A stretch of 64,000 nt of DNA. It comes from Paenibacillus terrigena DSM 21567. Lineage in GTDB: Bacteria > Bacillota > Bacilli > Paenibacillales > Paenibacillaceae. Each line of letters opens with the position of its first letter. Within the stretch, counting starts at the first letter, position 1. Made by a program: the position numbers and the translations under genes. Below the pieces are notes generated by a model. The model saw only the letters and a program-made list of their open reading frames with translations, was not told where the DNA came from and did not search any database. Shown here piece after piece: positions 18,384-28,166 of this stretch. Location of the stretch: assembly GCF_000374845.1 (NCBI RefSeq), contig NZ_KB895419.1, positions 62,001-126,000 on the forward strand, written 5' to 3'.

Positions 18384-18645
18384 AATATTGAACAGTGTTG
18401 ACCGAGAATCATGGTATTCAGCCTTTCGTCGCGTCAGAGAGGAGACCCCTTGGCTGCAAGGTTTCTAGCTACGAATGAATGCCCCTGTCTTGTGAGCTGT
18501 ATTGGTGATTGTGGCTTATCCAGTTTGACAACTATACCAATACCGGGTTCGACCGTTATATCGACGAAGAATCATCATACGCCGTGTGATGATGAAATAA
18601 GGGTGGTACCACGACACATTCGTCCCTGACGAATGTGTCTTTTTG
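18384..18645 (+). ncRNA. T-box leader controlling proS
   Basis: A tRNA-sensing leader. The T-box core AGGGTGGTACCACG lies at 18600-18613 and forms an antiterminator. The competing terminator (18613-18645) has the stem ACACATTCGTC / GACGAATGTGT followed by CTTTTT. Upstream, the GAGAGGAGA stretch near 18440 and the later purine-rich segments fit stem I. The run of C residues near 18482-18485 offers a CCC or CCT proline specifier codon. Uncharged tRNA-Pro would stabilise antitermination and turn on proS. Core and terminator are seen directly; the specifier is inferred. Confidence 0.9.
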
Positions 18646-18673
18646 TCATACAGAGAAAGAGGAGGAGTATACG

Positions 18674-20386
18674 ATGCGTCAAAGTCAATTATTCTCACCT
18701 ACCCTGCGAGAGGCACCATCGGACGCAGATGCGATCAGTCATCAGCTGTTGCTTCGAGCAGGCATGATTCGCACGTTAGCTGCAGGAATCTATAGTTATT
18801 TGCCGTTAGGAAGGAGGGTGCTGCGGAATATTGAGAACATTATTCGCGAGGAGTTAGACATAGTAGGTGCTCAAGAAATGCTCATGCCTTCGATGCAGCC
18901 AACGGAGCTCTGGAAGGAATCTGGACGGTATTCAATCTATGGACCTGAACTCATCCGTCTTCACGATCGTCATCAGCGTGAATTCGCTCTTGGTCCTACC
19001 CATGAGGAGGTCGTCACCACCATCGTACGCAATGAGATCAACACGTATCGTAAGCTGCCTCTTATCGTGTATCAGATTCAGACGAAATTTCGGGATGAAC
19101 GAAGACCTCGATTCGGATTGCTGCGTGGTCGGGAATTTCTGATGAAAGACGCATACTCTTTCGATACAGACATGGCAGGTCTCGATCGGTCCTATCAAAT
19201 CATGTCTCAAGCCTATCATCGGATCTTCAACCGTCTCGGCCTTCATGTCAGAGCGGTAGAAGCTGATGCAGGCGCGATTGGCGGAGATGGCGGTACGCAT
19301 GAGTTCATGGCACTGGCGGACATTGGAGAAGATACAATAGTGTCTTGTGATTGTTGTGAATATGCGGCGAATTTGGAGAAAGCGGTGGCTAGATTCTCAA
19401 TTGAACAGACGGGAAATAATAATATTAATAATACTCGGATTCTCGATATGCCTGAGCGAATCTATACCCCTAGCATTCATACGATCGACCAATTAGTGCA
19501 GCTGCTGAATCTCAACCCGAAGCACCTGATCAAGACGTTAATATATCGTATAGGCGATCATGTCATTGCTGCGTTGGTACGCGGTGATCATGAGGTCAAT
19601 GAAATCAAGCTTATGAATGCGCTTGGCGTCGAACAACTTGAATTGGCCGATGCAGCTACCGTTGAACGTATCACTGGGGCGCCAGTCGGATTCGCGGGAC
19701 CACTCGGTCTTGCCGTACCGGTCTATGTTGATCATGCTGTAGCACGGATGGAAGAGGCTATTGTGGGAGGGAATGAACAAGATTATCACATCCGACATGT
19801 ACGACCAGGGCGTGATTTTGACATGAATACCGTATTGGATTTGCGGAATGTTGTTGAAGGAGATGCATGTCCGCATTGTGATCAAGGTAGATTGCAGTTC
19901 AGCCGTGGTATTGAAGTCGGGCAAGTCTTTAAGCTTGGAACACGATATAGCGAGAAGATGAGAGCAGCTTTCTTAGATGCATCCGGACGCGAACAAACGA
20001 TGGTTATGGGGTGTTATGGGATTGGCGTGTCGAGAATATTGTCTGCCGTCGTTGAACAACAGCATGATGATCATGGGATATGTTGGCCGGAAGCGATTGC
20101 TCCATTTCATGTACACCTTATTCCAGTGTCATTGCAGGATCCCAGTCAAGCGGAAGTGACGGAGTCCTTATATCAACGTTTGCGAGCTAACGGTGTCGCA
20201 GTGCTGCTCGATGATCGCGAGGAACGACCAGGCATTAAATTCAAAGACTCGGACTTGATTGGGATACCGTATCGTATTGTTGTCGGAAAGCAAGCAGCCG
20301 AAGGAAAGATTGAACTGAAGCAGCGCAGCAGGAAGGATACCGAAGTGCTGACAATCGAAGAAGTTATCGTGCGAATGAATTCATAG
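18674..20386 (+). CDS. proS: Proline--tRNA ligase, bacterial type
   Basis: A 570-residue class II aminoacyl-tRNA synthetase that charges tRNA-Pro in the cytoplasm. Class II motif 1 region is in the first 120 residues, motif 2 is FRDERRPRFGLLRGREFLMKD-like around residues 137-160, and motif 3 follows near residue 440 (GCYGIGVSRI). The roughly 180-residue YbaK-type editing insertion between motifs 2 and 3 is present, as is the C-terminal anticodon-binding domain. Length is normal for the bacterial type. The ATG at 18674 follows GAGGAGG. Expression is governed by the T-box leader just upstream. Confidence 0.95.
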   Translation: MRQSQLFSPTLREAPSDADAISHQLLLRAGMIRTLAAGIYSYLPLGRRVLRNIENIIREELDIVGAQEMLMPSMQPTELWKESGRYSIYGPELIRLHDRHQREFALGPTHEEVVTTIVRNEINTYRKLPLIVYQIQTKFRDERRPRFGLLRGREFLMKDAYSFDTDMAGLDRSYQIMSQAYHRIFNRLGLHVRAVEADAGAIGGDGGTHEFMALADIGEDTIVSCDCCEYAANLEKAVARFSIEQTGNNNINNTRILDMPERIYTPSIHTIDQLVQLLNLNPKHLIKTLIYRIGDHVIAALVRGDHEVNEIKLMNALGVEQLELADAATVERITGAPVGFAGPLGLAVPVYVDHAVARMEEAIVGGNEQDYHIRHVRPGRDFDMNTVLDLRNVVEGDACPHCDQGRLQFSRGIEVGQVFKLGTRYSEKMRAAFLDASGREQTMVMGCYGIGVSRILSAVVEQQHDDHGICWPEAIAPFHVHLIPVSLQDPSQAEVTESLYQRLRANGVAVLLDDREERPGIKFKDSDLIGIPYRIVVGKQAAEGKIELKQRSRKDTEVLTIEEVIVRMNS

Positions 20387-20402
20387 GAAGAGGAGGTAAT
20401 CC

Positions 20403-21497
20403 ATGGTTCAAATGTTATATCGACGAGCATTAAACCGCGCATTGCTCGCGCGCCAGCTATTATTACAGCGTGCTGATATGCCAGTCTACAATGCGATTGA
20501 ACATTTAGCAGGTATGCAATCACAGGTGCCCAATCCACCCTATTTCGGATTGTGGTCACGACTTCGAGATTTTCAACCAGATGATTTATCGGCATTAATC
20601 TTGTCTCGACGTGTCGTACGCATGAGTCTGATGCGATCCACGATTCACCTTGTGACCAATCAAGATTGTCTCACTTTTAGACCTATACTTCAACCTGTGA
20701 TGGATCGCGGTCTTCAGGGCTCTTATGGGCGACAGTTACGGGGAGTTGATCTCGATGGGATTGCCGAGACTGGCCGAATGTTGGTCGAAGAACATCCAAG
20801 AACATTCGCTGAATTAGGCAAGCTCCTACAGTTGCAGTGGCCTGACCATGATGCTGCTGCGCTAGCCAATGCCGTTCGGAATAAGGTTCCGCTTGTCCAA
20901 ATTCCGCCGCGGGGTCTCTGGGGGAAGAGCGGGAGTGCGACGCATACGACAGTTGAAGCATGGCTAGGTCAATCGCTCACTGCCACCGCGACTCCTGATG
21001 CAATGATTCTGAGATACCTTGCTGCCTTCGGCCCGGCAACGGTGCAGGATATGCAGACATGGAGCGGGTTAACGAAGCTTCGTGAGGCCGTAGATCGTCT
21101 ATTGCCTCAGCTGCTGACGTTCCAAAATGAAGAAGGACATATTCTCTATGATTTACCAGAAGCACCTCGTCCGCCAGCGGATACGCAAGCGTCCGTTCGA
21201 TTCCTAGGTGAGTTCGATAATATGCTGCTATCTTACGCGGATCGAAGTCGGATCATGGCTGATGAATATCGTACCCGTGTATTTACCGATAATGGTATCA
21301 TTCGGTCGACTATACTGATTGACGGGTTCGTCCAAGGGTTATGGAAAATTGAGAACAAGAAGAAACAAACGGTATTAACGATTGAACCTTTTGCTCCGCT
21401 GGAACAGGATATACGACAAGCATTGATGGAGGAAGGGACAAGGCTGCTGTCTTTCACAGCGCCGGGTACGACTTTCCGGGAAATACAAGGGATTTGA
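20403..21497 (+). CDS. AlkZ-like (HTH_42) DNA glycosylase candidate
   Basis: A 364-residue winged-helix DNA-binding protein of the HTH_42/YcaQ-AlkZ family. These enzymes excise alkylated bases or unhook interstrand crosslinks using a QxQ motif. Here the motif is Gln39-Ser-Gln41 in AGMQSQVPNPP. The sequence also has RSTIHLV, a typical family motif, near residue 80. GAGGAGGT precedes the ATG. It lies 16 bp after proS and probably shares its transcript. An FeS-cluster helicase follows 90 bp downstream, which would suit a repair role. The substrate is not known. Confidence 0.75.
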   Translation: MVQMLYRRALNRALLARQLLLQRADMPVYNAIEHLAGMQSQVPNPPYFGLWSRLRDFQPDDLSALILSRRVVRMSLMRSTIHLVTNQDCLTFRPILQPVMDRGLQGSYGRQLRGVDLDGIAETGRMLVEEHPRTFAELGKLLQLQWPDHDAAALANAVRNKVPLVQIPPRGLWGKSGSATHTTVEAWLGQSLTATATPDAMILRYLAAFGPATVQDMQTWSGLTKLREAVDRLLPQLLTFQNEEGHILYDLPEAPRPPADTQASVRFLGEFDNMLLSYADRSRIMADEYRTRVFTDNGIIRSTILIDGFVQGLWKIENKKKQTVLTIEPFAPLEQDIRQALMEEGTRLLSFTAPGTTFREIQGI

Positions 21498-21584
21498 AGC
21501 ACACAGATCGGTATTTTTAGTGTATAGTAGTAGGATGTGTTTTTTGTGAAGTATTTTTCTTAATGATTTGGAGGCAAAATTCGA

Positions 21585-23519
21585 TTGACTACGTACCCAT
21601 TTGCATTTAACCCCGGAGAGTCTTTCATGAAACAAGCTGGTGATTGGATCGCGGATGTATTCTATGAGATTTTACCGGAAGCCGGCTTTGAAATCCGGGA
21701 CGAACAGATCTATATGGCGTTTCAGCTGGAACGGGCCTATAGTGAGAAACAGACGATTTTCGCTGAAGCGGGTGTTGGAACCGGCAAGACGCTCGTCTAC
21801 CTGCTCTATGCGATCAGTTACGCGAGATATACGCGGAAACCTGCAGTTATTGCATGTGCTGATGAGTCCTTAATCGAACAATTGGTCAAACCGGAAGGAG
21901 ATATCGCCAAGCTTGCTCGCTATTTGGACCTCACGATCGATGCGAGATTGAGTAAATCCCCGACACAATATATTTGTCTGAATAAACTCGATGAAGCCAA
22001 GTCAGGATTTGAGGATGCAGAGAGCTACCAAATGATTTATCAAGATCTGCCGGATTTTGTTCATTTCCCGGACACGATGCAAGCGTTCCACCCATACGGC
22101 AATCGGAAGGAATTTCCGCATCTATCGGATGAGCAATGGGGGAGAATAGGCTGGGATGTGTTCCAAGACTGTCTCGTCTGCCATCAGCGTCATCGATGCG
22201 GTCAGACATTATCTAGAGATCATTATCGAAAATCGACGGATCTCATTATTTGCTCCCATGATTTCTATATGGAACATGTATGGACATATGAAGCAAGGAA
22301 GCGTGAAGGGCAACTGCCGCTCCTTCCGGAGCATAGTTCCGTTGTTTTTGATGAGGGACATCTCTTGGAGACGGCTGCGCAGAATGCGCTCACGTACAAG
22401 TTGAAACATAATTTATTTGAAAGTCTTGTCGTAAGATTGCTGGAGGGCGAAGTCAGAGAATCTCTAGCGGTAGCGGTAGAAGAAGCGATTATGCAGAGCG
22501 AGTTATTATTCGACATGATCGATCGTAATAGTCGTCAGGTTCCAGCTTCGGACCGGCGAGAAATCTTGCTAACAGATACGTTGATGCAGGAAGTGAAACG
22601 ATTCCGTGATCGCATAGCCGTCATTGAAGAAGAGTTGGTGTTCGAGAGCGGCATGTTCTCCCTCGATGATTATCAGCTAAAGATTGTCGAAGAGCATCTG
22701 GAGATGATCCAAATTGCACTTGCGCTATTCGAACAACCGAACCAACTGATTACTTGGGTCACGAAGGATGAAGACGGGATCACGCTCATTATTATGCCGA
22801 AGACCGTGAAGGAAATTTTGAGTGAACGTGTATTTGCGAAGAAGATGCCTGTTATTTTCTCCTCAGCAACATTATCAGTTGATGGATCCTTCGATTATAT
22901 GGCGAACAGTCTTGGAATTCATGAGTTTTTATCATTCTCCGTGCCTTCGCCTTATGATTATGAAGATCAAATGCGAAGTCAACTGATACTGGATGATCCT
23001 GCTGCAGATAAAATGGATCAAATCCGCCGACTTCTTGAACAATCGGAAGGAAGGGCATTGATCTTATTCCCATCGCAAGAGGAATTGCTGGCGTTCAGAC
23101 ACAGGCAGACGCAGACACCAGGGCTTCTCGGTTACCGATTCTTATATGAAGGATCTGCGGAGATTAGTCATGTGATTGCAGACTTCCAACGTGATGAACA
23201 GAGTGTACTCTGCGCAGTTACGCTCTGGGAAGGATTGGATATCCCGGGTCCCTCGTTATCACATGTCATCATCTGGTCCTTGCCATTCCCACCGAATGAC
23301 CCTGTATTTACAGCGAGAATAAAGGATGCAGCGGATCCGATGGAAGAAGTGGATATGCCATATATGCTGCTCCGTCTGAGACAGGGGATCGGACGTTTGA
23401 TTCGCTCGAGGGATGATCGAGGGATCGTGACGATATTTGGCAAAGAGCTGCACCAAGCATCGATCCGATCGAGAATCGAAGTATTATTACCACAGCCATT
23501 AGAGGGGATACAAGTATGA
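21585..23519 (+). CDS. DinG/XPD-type superfamily 2 DNA helicase with FeS-cluster cysteines
   Basis: A 644-residue ATP-dependent helicase. Walker A is GVGTGKT at 63-69, and the DEAH-type motif is DEGH at 256-259. Between them Cys131, Cys196, Cys199 and Cys205 have the spacing of the XPD/DinG iron-sulfur cluster. C-terminal motifs include SSATL, LWEGLDIPG and QGIGRLIRS. Such helicases unwind 5'-overhang, R-loop or forked DNA during repair. The TTG start at 21585 has GGAGG ten bases upstream; an ATG 14 codons later is an alternative. It overlaps the next gene by 4 bp (ATGA). Confidence 0.88.
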   Translation: MTTYPFAFNPGESFMKQAGDWIADVFYEILPEAGFEIRDEQIYMAFQLERAYSEKQTIFAEAGVGTGKTLVYLLYAISYARYTRKPAVIACADESLIEQLVKPEGDIAKLARYLDLTIDARLSKSPTQYICLNKLDEAKSGFEDAESYQMIYQDLPDFVHFPDTMQAFHPYGNRKEFPHLSDEQWGRIGWDVFQDCLVCHQRHRCGQTLSRDHYRKSTDLIICSHDFYMEHVWTYEARKREGQLPLLPEHSSVVFDEGHLLETAAQNALTYKLKHNLFESLVVRLLEGEVRESLAVAVEEAIMQSELLFDMIDRNSRQVPASDRREILLTDTLMQEVKRFRDRIAVIEEELVFESGMFSLDDYQLKIVEEHLEMIQIALALFEQPNQLITWVTKDEDGITLIIMPKTVKEILSERVFAKKMPVIFSSATLSVDGSFDYMANSLGIHEFLSFSVPSPYDYEDQMRSQLILDDPAADKMDQIRRLLEQSEGRALILFPSQEELLAFRHRQTQTPGLLGYRFLYEGSAEISHVIADFQRDEQSVLCAVTLWEGLDIPGPSLSHVIIWSLPFPPNDPVFTARIKDAADPMEEVDMPYMLLRLRQGIGRLIRSRDDRGIVTIFGKELHQASIRSRIEVLLPQPLEGIQV

Positions 23520-23812
23520 TTAACATAACAGCATTTGAAGTGGAATTGATTAAGGATCCATTTGGGATTTTGTCAGGAACACGCTATGAATTTAAGCTTG
23601 ATATTGATGTTCCTGAAGATGACGAGCTGTGGTCTGAGAACGGTCTTTACATTCGCGTGATCTATGTTGTCGAAGAGAACCGGACAGGCATCGTGAAATA
23701 TGAGCTTTATGAGAAGACGACCGGACAGTATTTAGATATGGACCTTGAAGAGGATGAGGTCGCAGCGGTCGATGCTTTCTGTCAGGCGAATTATGGAGAA
23801 TCGTCAGAGTAA
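23516..23812 (+). CDS. Small acidic protein, possibly DUF6509
   Basis: A 98-residue acidic protein with no signal peptide or membrane segment. Its sequence (DPFGILSGTRYEFKLDIDV, then a beta-rich middle and an acidic tail) resembles a small Bacillales family of unknown function that I recall as DUF6509; databases sometimes mislabel it pullulanase. It overlaps the helicase stop by 4 bp, so the two are translationally coupled. No function is proposed. Confidence 0.65.
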   Translation: MINITAFEVELIKDPFGILSGTRYEFKLDIDVPEDDELWSENGLYIRVIYVVEENRTGIVKYELYEKTTGQYLDMDLEEDEVAAVDAFCQANYGESSE

Positions 23813-23833
23813 GAAGAGGATATGAATACGATA

Positions 23834-23873
23834 AAGTCTGGGCCCGCAATCCTGCGTGGTTCAGGCTTTTTCT
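23834..23873 (+). terminator. Intrinsic terminator
   Basis: AAGTCTGG pairs with TTCAGGCTT (with G-U pairs), an inner CGC/GCG stem follows, and a TTTTT run ends it. It closes the proS-glycosylase-helicase group. Confidence 0.7.
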
Positions 23874-23948
23874 AATTACTAGTTTCTTTTTGGATATATA
23901 GCTATTACACTGGGTAAGGAGAAAGAGAGAAAGGTTGATCAGCACATC

Positions 23949-25316
23949 ATGATACAGACATTTACAATGAATCAGAAATTGAAGCAGGTCGTTATGATTC
24001 TGCTTCCAATCCTAGTAACACAGGTTGCCCTGCAATGTATGAGTTTCTTCGATACGGTCATGTCAGGTAATTTCAATAAGGAAAATTTGGCTGGGGTGGC
24101 CGTCGCCGTAAGTTATTGGGTGCCTGTATATACGGGGTTGACGGGGATATTCCTTGCGGTAACACCCATTGTTGCTCAGAATATGGGCGCAGGGAATCGA
24201 TCTAGAATCGCCTCAAGTGTGACACAAGCTGCGTATTTATCGGTTGTTTTCGGGGTTGCTGTAATCATCTTAGGTATTTTTGCAGTGGACCCATTGATTA
24301 ACATGATGCACTTGGAATTCGAAGTGGATCGCGTCGCGAAATCATTCCTCAAGGCGATTGGGATTGGGGTTGTCCCATTATTCGTGTACACCGTTATCCG
24401 TGCAACCATCGATGGCCTCGGCATGACTCGAGTGACCATGTTTATTACGTTGTTGTCATTCCCGGTGAACGTGCTGCTAAATTACTTGTTCATCTTCGGT
24501 AATTTCGGTTTTCCTCGACTAGGTGGTGCTGGATCCGGCGTAGCAACCGCAATCACTTATATTGTCCTCTTGATCGTTGCTCTATTCTTTGTGAAACGGA
24601 ATGCTACCATGCGAGAGCTGGCTTTATTCTCACGGTTGGAGCGCGTTCGATTCGCTGAGTGGCTAGAAATCCTTCGCATTGGCGTGCCGATTGGATTATC
24701 GATTTTTCTAGAAGTGGGCGTATTCTCGATGGTAACGCTGCTTATGAGCGGTTATGATACGGTTACGATTGCTTCCCATCAATCCGCACTTAATTTCGCT
24801 TCACTCTTGTATATGCTCCCACTGAGCATTGCGATGTCACTAACCATCCTTGTCGGATATGAAGTTGGTGCGAAGCGGTACAAGGATGCCAAGCAATATG
24901 CAAGAATTGGAATGGTCTCTGCTGTATCGCTTGCTGTGATATGTGCCGTGTTCCTAGTCATCTTCCGAGTGAAAATTGCAGGGCTATATTCCCATGATCC
25001 GGTCGTGATTGCAATGACGGAGTCCTTCTTAGTCTATGCTCTGTTCTTCCAACTATCGGATGCGATTGCAGCACCTATTCAGGGAGCGCTGCGTGGATAC
25101 AAGGATGTGAATAGTGTATTTATGATTGCTCTAGTATCCTATTGGGTTATTGGCCTTCCCGTCGGAATGGCGCTTGCGAAGCTGACAACACTTGAGGCTT
25201 ATGGATACTGGGTTGGCCTGATCACGGGTCTTGCTGTCGGGGCGATTGCATTATTCTGGCGACTTGGTGTCATTGAACGCAGCGTGCGAGTCAAAAATGT
25301 TCGAATTGAACAATAG
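23949..25316 (+). CDS. MATE family multidrug exporter
   Basis: A 455-residue integral membrane protein with about 12 hydrophobic helices. It has the MATE hallmarks of an N-terminal half with VMSGNFNKENLAGVAVA and PIVAQNMGAGN, and a homologous second half with GYEVGAKRYKDA. MATE proteins export cationic drugs by sodium or proton antiport; the NorM branch is likely. The ATG at 23949 has only a distant GAAAGG; an ATG six codons later is possible. It is monocistronic. Confidence 0.88.
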   Translation: MIQTFTMNQKLKQVVMILLPILVTQVALQCMSFFDTVMSGNFNKENLAGVAVAVSYWVPVYTGLTGIFLAVTPIVAQNMGAGNRSRIASSVTQAAYLSVVFGVAVIILGIFAVDPLINMMHLEFEVDRVAKSFLKAIGIGVVPLFVYTVIRATIDGLGMTRVTMFITLLSFPVNVLLNYLFIFGNFGFPRLGGAGSGVATAITYIVLLIVALFFVKRNATMRELALFSRLERVRFAEWLEILRIGVPIGLSIFLEVGVFSMVTLLMSGYDTVTIASHQSALNFASLLYMLPLSIAMSLTILVGYEVGAKRYKDAKQYARIGMVSAVSLAVICAVFLVIFRVKIAGLYSHDPVVIAMTESFLVYALFFQLSDAIAAPIQGALRGYKDVNSVFMIALVSYWVIGLPVGMALAKLTTLEAYGYWVGLITGLAVGAIALFWRLGVIERSVRVKNVRIEQ

Positions 25317-25325
25317 GTTGATATA

Positions 25326-25354
25326 GGCAGGAGTCATCATGACTGCTGCCTTCT
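25326..25354 (+). terminator. Possible terminator after the MATE gene
   Basis: An 11-bp stem with one mismatch (GGCAGGAGTCA with TGACTGCTGCC, loop TCA) is followed by a weak TTCTT tract. Confidence 0.5.
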
Positions 25355-25460
25355 TAGGAATGATAATGGCTTAGGGAGATGAATCCATTGACGACCTGGA
25401 ATATAGAAAAGACGCAGTGTCACCTGTTGATCTGCAACGGAAGCAGTAGCGTGAGGCGAG

Positions 25461-26369
25461 ATGTGGAAGAGCATGAGGTGCGTAAATGAGTCGCTATATC
25501 ATAACCGAATCCTCGACATGGGAGCGAGGATCGTGAAATCAACCAAACAATTGTCGCGACTTCGCAATGTGATTGCGAATGTGCAAGTTCATCTGTCCGT
25601 CGCAGCTCATACGAAGGTAGATCACGGATGGCGCTCTATCAACTACGTACCTGACTTTAACCGCTTCTACTATATACTCGAAGGGGAAGGCCAACTGACG
25701 ATAGACGGGATTACGTACCGCCCGAAGCCCGGTCAATTATTCGTTATGCCCGCAGGGATTCGGCAATCGTATAGCGTCGTGAACGAGAATACGTTCAGTA
25801 AATATTGGTGTCATTTTACCGCCCAAATCGGAGATATGGACTTATTCAAGCTGCTCAAGCTGCCGCATTTTATCGATGTGTCGAACCACGACCATCTTAT
25901 ACAGCTGTTCCAACGGTTGATTCATTATCAAGAGAGTAAGGATTTCACGGCGATCATTATGCAGCGTTCTGTCCTACTGGAGATTGTAAGCGTCTTCCTC
26001 GAGGGGTCCTTACAAGGTCAATATGAACATCAATTGCATTATGATGCGAATCATCGGATGCACAAAATCCAAACTGTCCTGAAGTATATCGATCAGCATC
26101 TGGATCAGAACATAACCGTGCAGGAGATGGCGGAACTGGTACATTTCCACCCGAATTATTTTATCCGCTATTTCAATGAAATGATGGGGGTTACGCCGAT
26201 TCAGTATGTTCACCAGATGAAGATGGAGAAGGCGAAATATATGCTAACGGCAACCGATGATTCGGTCTCCGAAATCTCTCGGGCCCTAGGTATGGAGCTA
26301 TGCTTCTTCTCACGGGTATTCAAGAAACATACCGGTCTTCCTCCCTCAGGTTATCGTAAAATGTTTTGA
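25461..26369 (+). CDS. AraC family regulator with cupin sensor domain
   Basis: A 302-residue regulator. Residues about 50-130 form a cupin (AraC_binding) with FYYILEGEGQL and PGQLFVMPAG. Residues about 205-300 hold two helix-turn-helix motifs of the AraC type ending in FKKHTGLPPSGYRK. Cupin AraC proteins usually sense sugars or related small molecules. The first ATG is used; a GTG at 25533 with GAGCGAGG upstream gives a 278-residue form of more usual length. The PhyH-HEAT gene 142 bp downstream is a plausible target. Confidence 0.88.
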   Translation: MWKSMRCVNESLYHNRILDMGARIVKSTKQLSRLRNVIANVQVHLSVAAHTKVDHGWRSINYVPDFNRFYYILEGEGQLTIDGITYRPKPGQLFVMPAGIRQSYSVVNENTFSKYWCHFTAQIGDMDLFKLLKLPHFIDVSNHDHLIQLFQRLIHYQESKDFTAIIMQRSVLLEIVSVFLEGSLQGQYEHQLHYDANHRMHKIQTVLKYIDQHLDQNITVQEMAELVHFHPNYFIRYFNEMMGVTPIQYVHQMKMEKAKYMLTATDDSVSEISRALGMELCFFSRVFKKHTGLPPSGYRKMF

Positions 26370-26511
26370 ATTGATTTGACGAAAAATAGGTTAATATTGT
26401 GCAAATTCATGTGAACATTAGCTATGTTATCCGATGTCGTTCATGTTTAGAATAAGGGTAGATTTTTCGAAGAGTCCCAATCCTGACCAGGAGAAATGAG
26501 GAGGTCTACAC

Positions 26512-28029
26512 ATGAGCATGAACGAACCGCGATTATTAACCGATGAACAGATGAGACAGTTTATTACAGAAGGGTATTTACTGCTTCAGACGGATTTCTC
26601 GTCCGAGTTCCACCAACAGTTGCTTGAGCAATTGAATTACGTGTATAACCATGAAGGAAACCCCGGTAATAACCTGCTGCCTCGTGTTCGCGAGTTACAG
26701 AAAGTGATCGATCATCCGATCATTACGGGAGCCCTGACGAGTGTACTAGGACCGGATTATATGCTTCATGCACATCATCACGGCCATTTCAATAACTCGC
26801 CGCAACCTGGCGGATGGCACAAAGACAGTTACTTCGGCTATGGACGTATTCGCAATCACCACCCATGGTGGGCGATGATCATGTACTTCCCGCAAGATAC
26901 ACCAGTAGAGCTGGGGCCTACAGGCGTCATGCCGGGAACTCAGAACTACGCTACGAGAGTGTTCGAGCAAGATGAGAGCGAATCTGAAGCAAAAGCGAGT
27001 GGAGGTGCTGGTACCTTTGCACTGATTGCTTATGATATCTGGCATCGTTCAACGGCGAACATCTTAGGTAAAGAGCGTTATATGCTGAAGTTCGAATTTA
27101 TGCGTACGCAGAGTCCAACCGTACCAAGCTGGGATCATCAACAACCTGAATGGGTTACACCAGCAGCATTCTCGGCACCGATTCACACGCATGAGTGCAT
27201 TTGGCAGGAGACTTGGAACTGGATGCGTGGTGAAGTTGGAAGCAGTGCATCAGCAGCTGCATCCCAGGTAGGCGAAGTGTCCAATCTGCTCGAACAATTG
27301 AACAGCAGCTCGAACGAGGAGCGGGTTACAGCAGCAGATCAGCTCGGGCTTCTACGGAGCAATAGCTCGGCAGATGAAGTGGTGACAGCTTTGGCAAAGG
27401 CGTTGGAAGATGCTTACGAACCCGTTGCATTGAATGCAGCTTATGCCTTAGCACGGTATGGAGATCATGGCATCCAAGCGCTGCTCGAAGGGTTGCGTCA
27501 TGAGGATCGTATCGTATCTTTGTCCGCTGCCTATGGTCTTTCCGTTGCTGGAGCGGGTGCAGTTGAAGGATTAACCGAAGCTTTAGACAGTGATCGTGAG
27601 GAGACCGTGACTCGTGCGATATTTGCTCTAGGTGAACTGCGAGAGCTTGCATCGGACAGCGTGCCACTCTTGATAGGACAGCTTCGTCATCCGTCCGCGA
27701 ATGTTCGCATTAGTGTGGTTGAAGCATTAGGGAATATTGGACAGCCGCATGACATTATTGTTCAAGCTCTAGCGCGTTGCCTCAAAGATTCTGATACGCA
27801 AGTGCGCTTTATGACAGGTCTATCCCTTGCAAAATTAGGGAAATCGGCTGAGGAGGCCGTGCCATCACTTATCGAGGCGCTGGATGATGAGAATCGGTAT
27901 GTCAGAGCGCATGCTGCAGAAGCGTTGTACTATATAGGAACGGAGAAGGCTGAACGTGCGCTGATCCATTTCCTCAAAATTGCACGCTGGTGCCCCTCCA
28001 CGACACCTGCGAGCACATTCTATCCATAA
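26512..28029 (+). CDS. PhyH-type 2-oxoglutarate/Fe(II) dioxygenase fused to HEAT repeats
   Basis: A 505-residue soluble protein. Residues 1-235 match the phytanoyl-CoA dioxygenase superfamily: HxD is His103-Lys-Asp105 in GWHKDSY, and His178 in DIWHRST completes the iron triad. Residues about 255-495 are a run of HEAT/PBS-lyase-like helical repeats of about 30 residues, with signatures such as VALNAAYALARYGD, VRISVVEALGNIG and VRAHAAEALYYIG. The repeats may position a protein or macromolecular substrate. GAGGAGGT precedes the ATG. It follows an AraC-type regulator in the same direction. Oxygenase chemistry is likely; the substrate is unknown. Confidence 0.82.
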   Translation: MSMNEPRLLTDEQMRQFITEGYLLLQTDFSSEFHQQLLEQLNYVYNHEGNPGNNLLPRVRELQKVIDHPIITGALTSVLGPDYMLHAHHHGHFNNSPQPGGWHKDSYFGYGRIRNHHPWWAMIMYFPQDTPVELGPTGVMPGTQNYATRVFEQDESESEAKASGGAGTFALIAYDIWHRSTANILGKERYMLKFEFMRTQSPTVPSWDHQQPEWVTPAAFSAPIHTHECIWQETWNWMRGEVGSSASAAASQVGEVSNLLEQLNSSSNEERVTAADQLGLLRSNSSADEVVTALAKALEDAYEPVALNAAYALARYGDHGIQALLEGLRHEDRIVSLSAAYGLSVAGAGAVEGLTEALDSDREETVTRAIFALGELRELASDSVPLLIGQLRHPSANVRISVVEALGNIGQPHDIIVQALARCLKDSDTQVRFMTGLSLAKLGKSAEEAVPSLIEALDDENRYVRAHAAEALYYIGTEKAERALIHFLKIARWCPSTTPASTFYP

Positions 28030-28039
28030 ACAACAGGAT

Positions 28040-28070
28040 GCCGGAGCGATTCATTCGCCCGGCTTTTTTC
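28040..28070 (+). terminator. Intrinsic terminator after PhyH-HEAT
   Basis: GCCGG-A-GCGA pairs with TCGC-CCGGC around a TTCAT loop, followed by TTTTTTC. Confidence 0.92.
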
Positions 28071-28166
28071 TTGTTCAATTTGGTGGGCAATGAGCATAAA
28101 AGCGATGCCCTGTGACACACTAGGTAGGAAATAAATGTATCCATGCTATGGTTAAAGGGGCTAGCC

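Noticed and set aside
18411-18629. A 72-codon frame inside the proS leader
   Set aside because: It lies in the T-box RNA and ends in its terminator region; the RNA structure explains the sequence.
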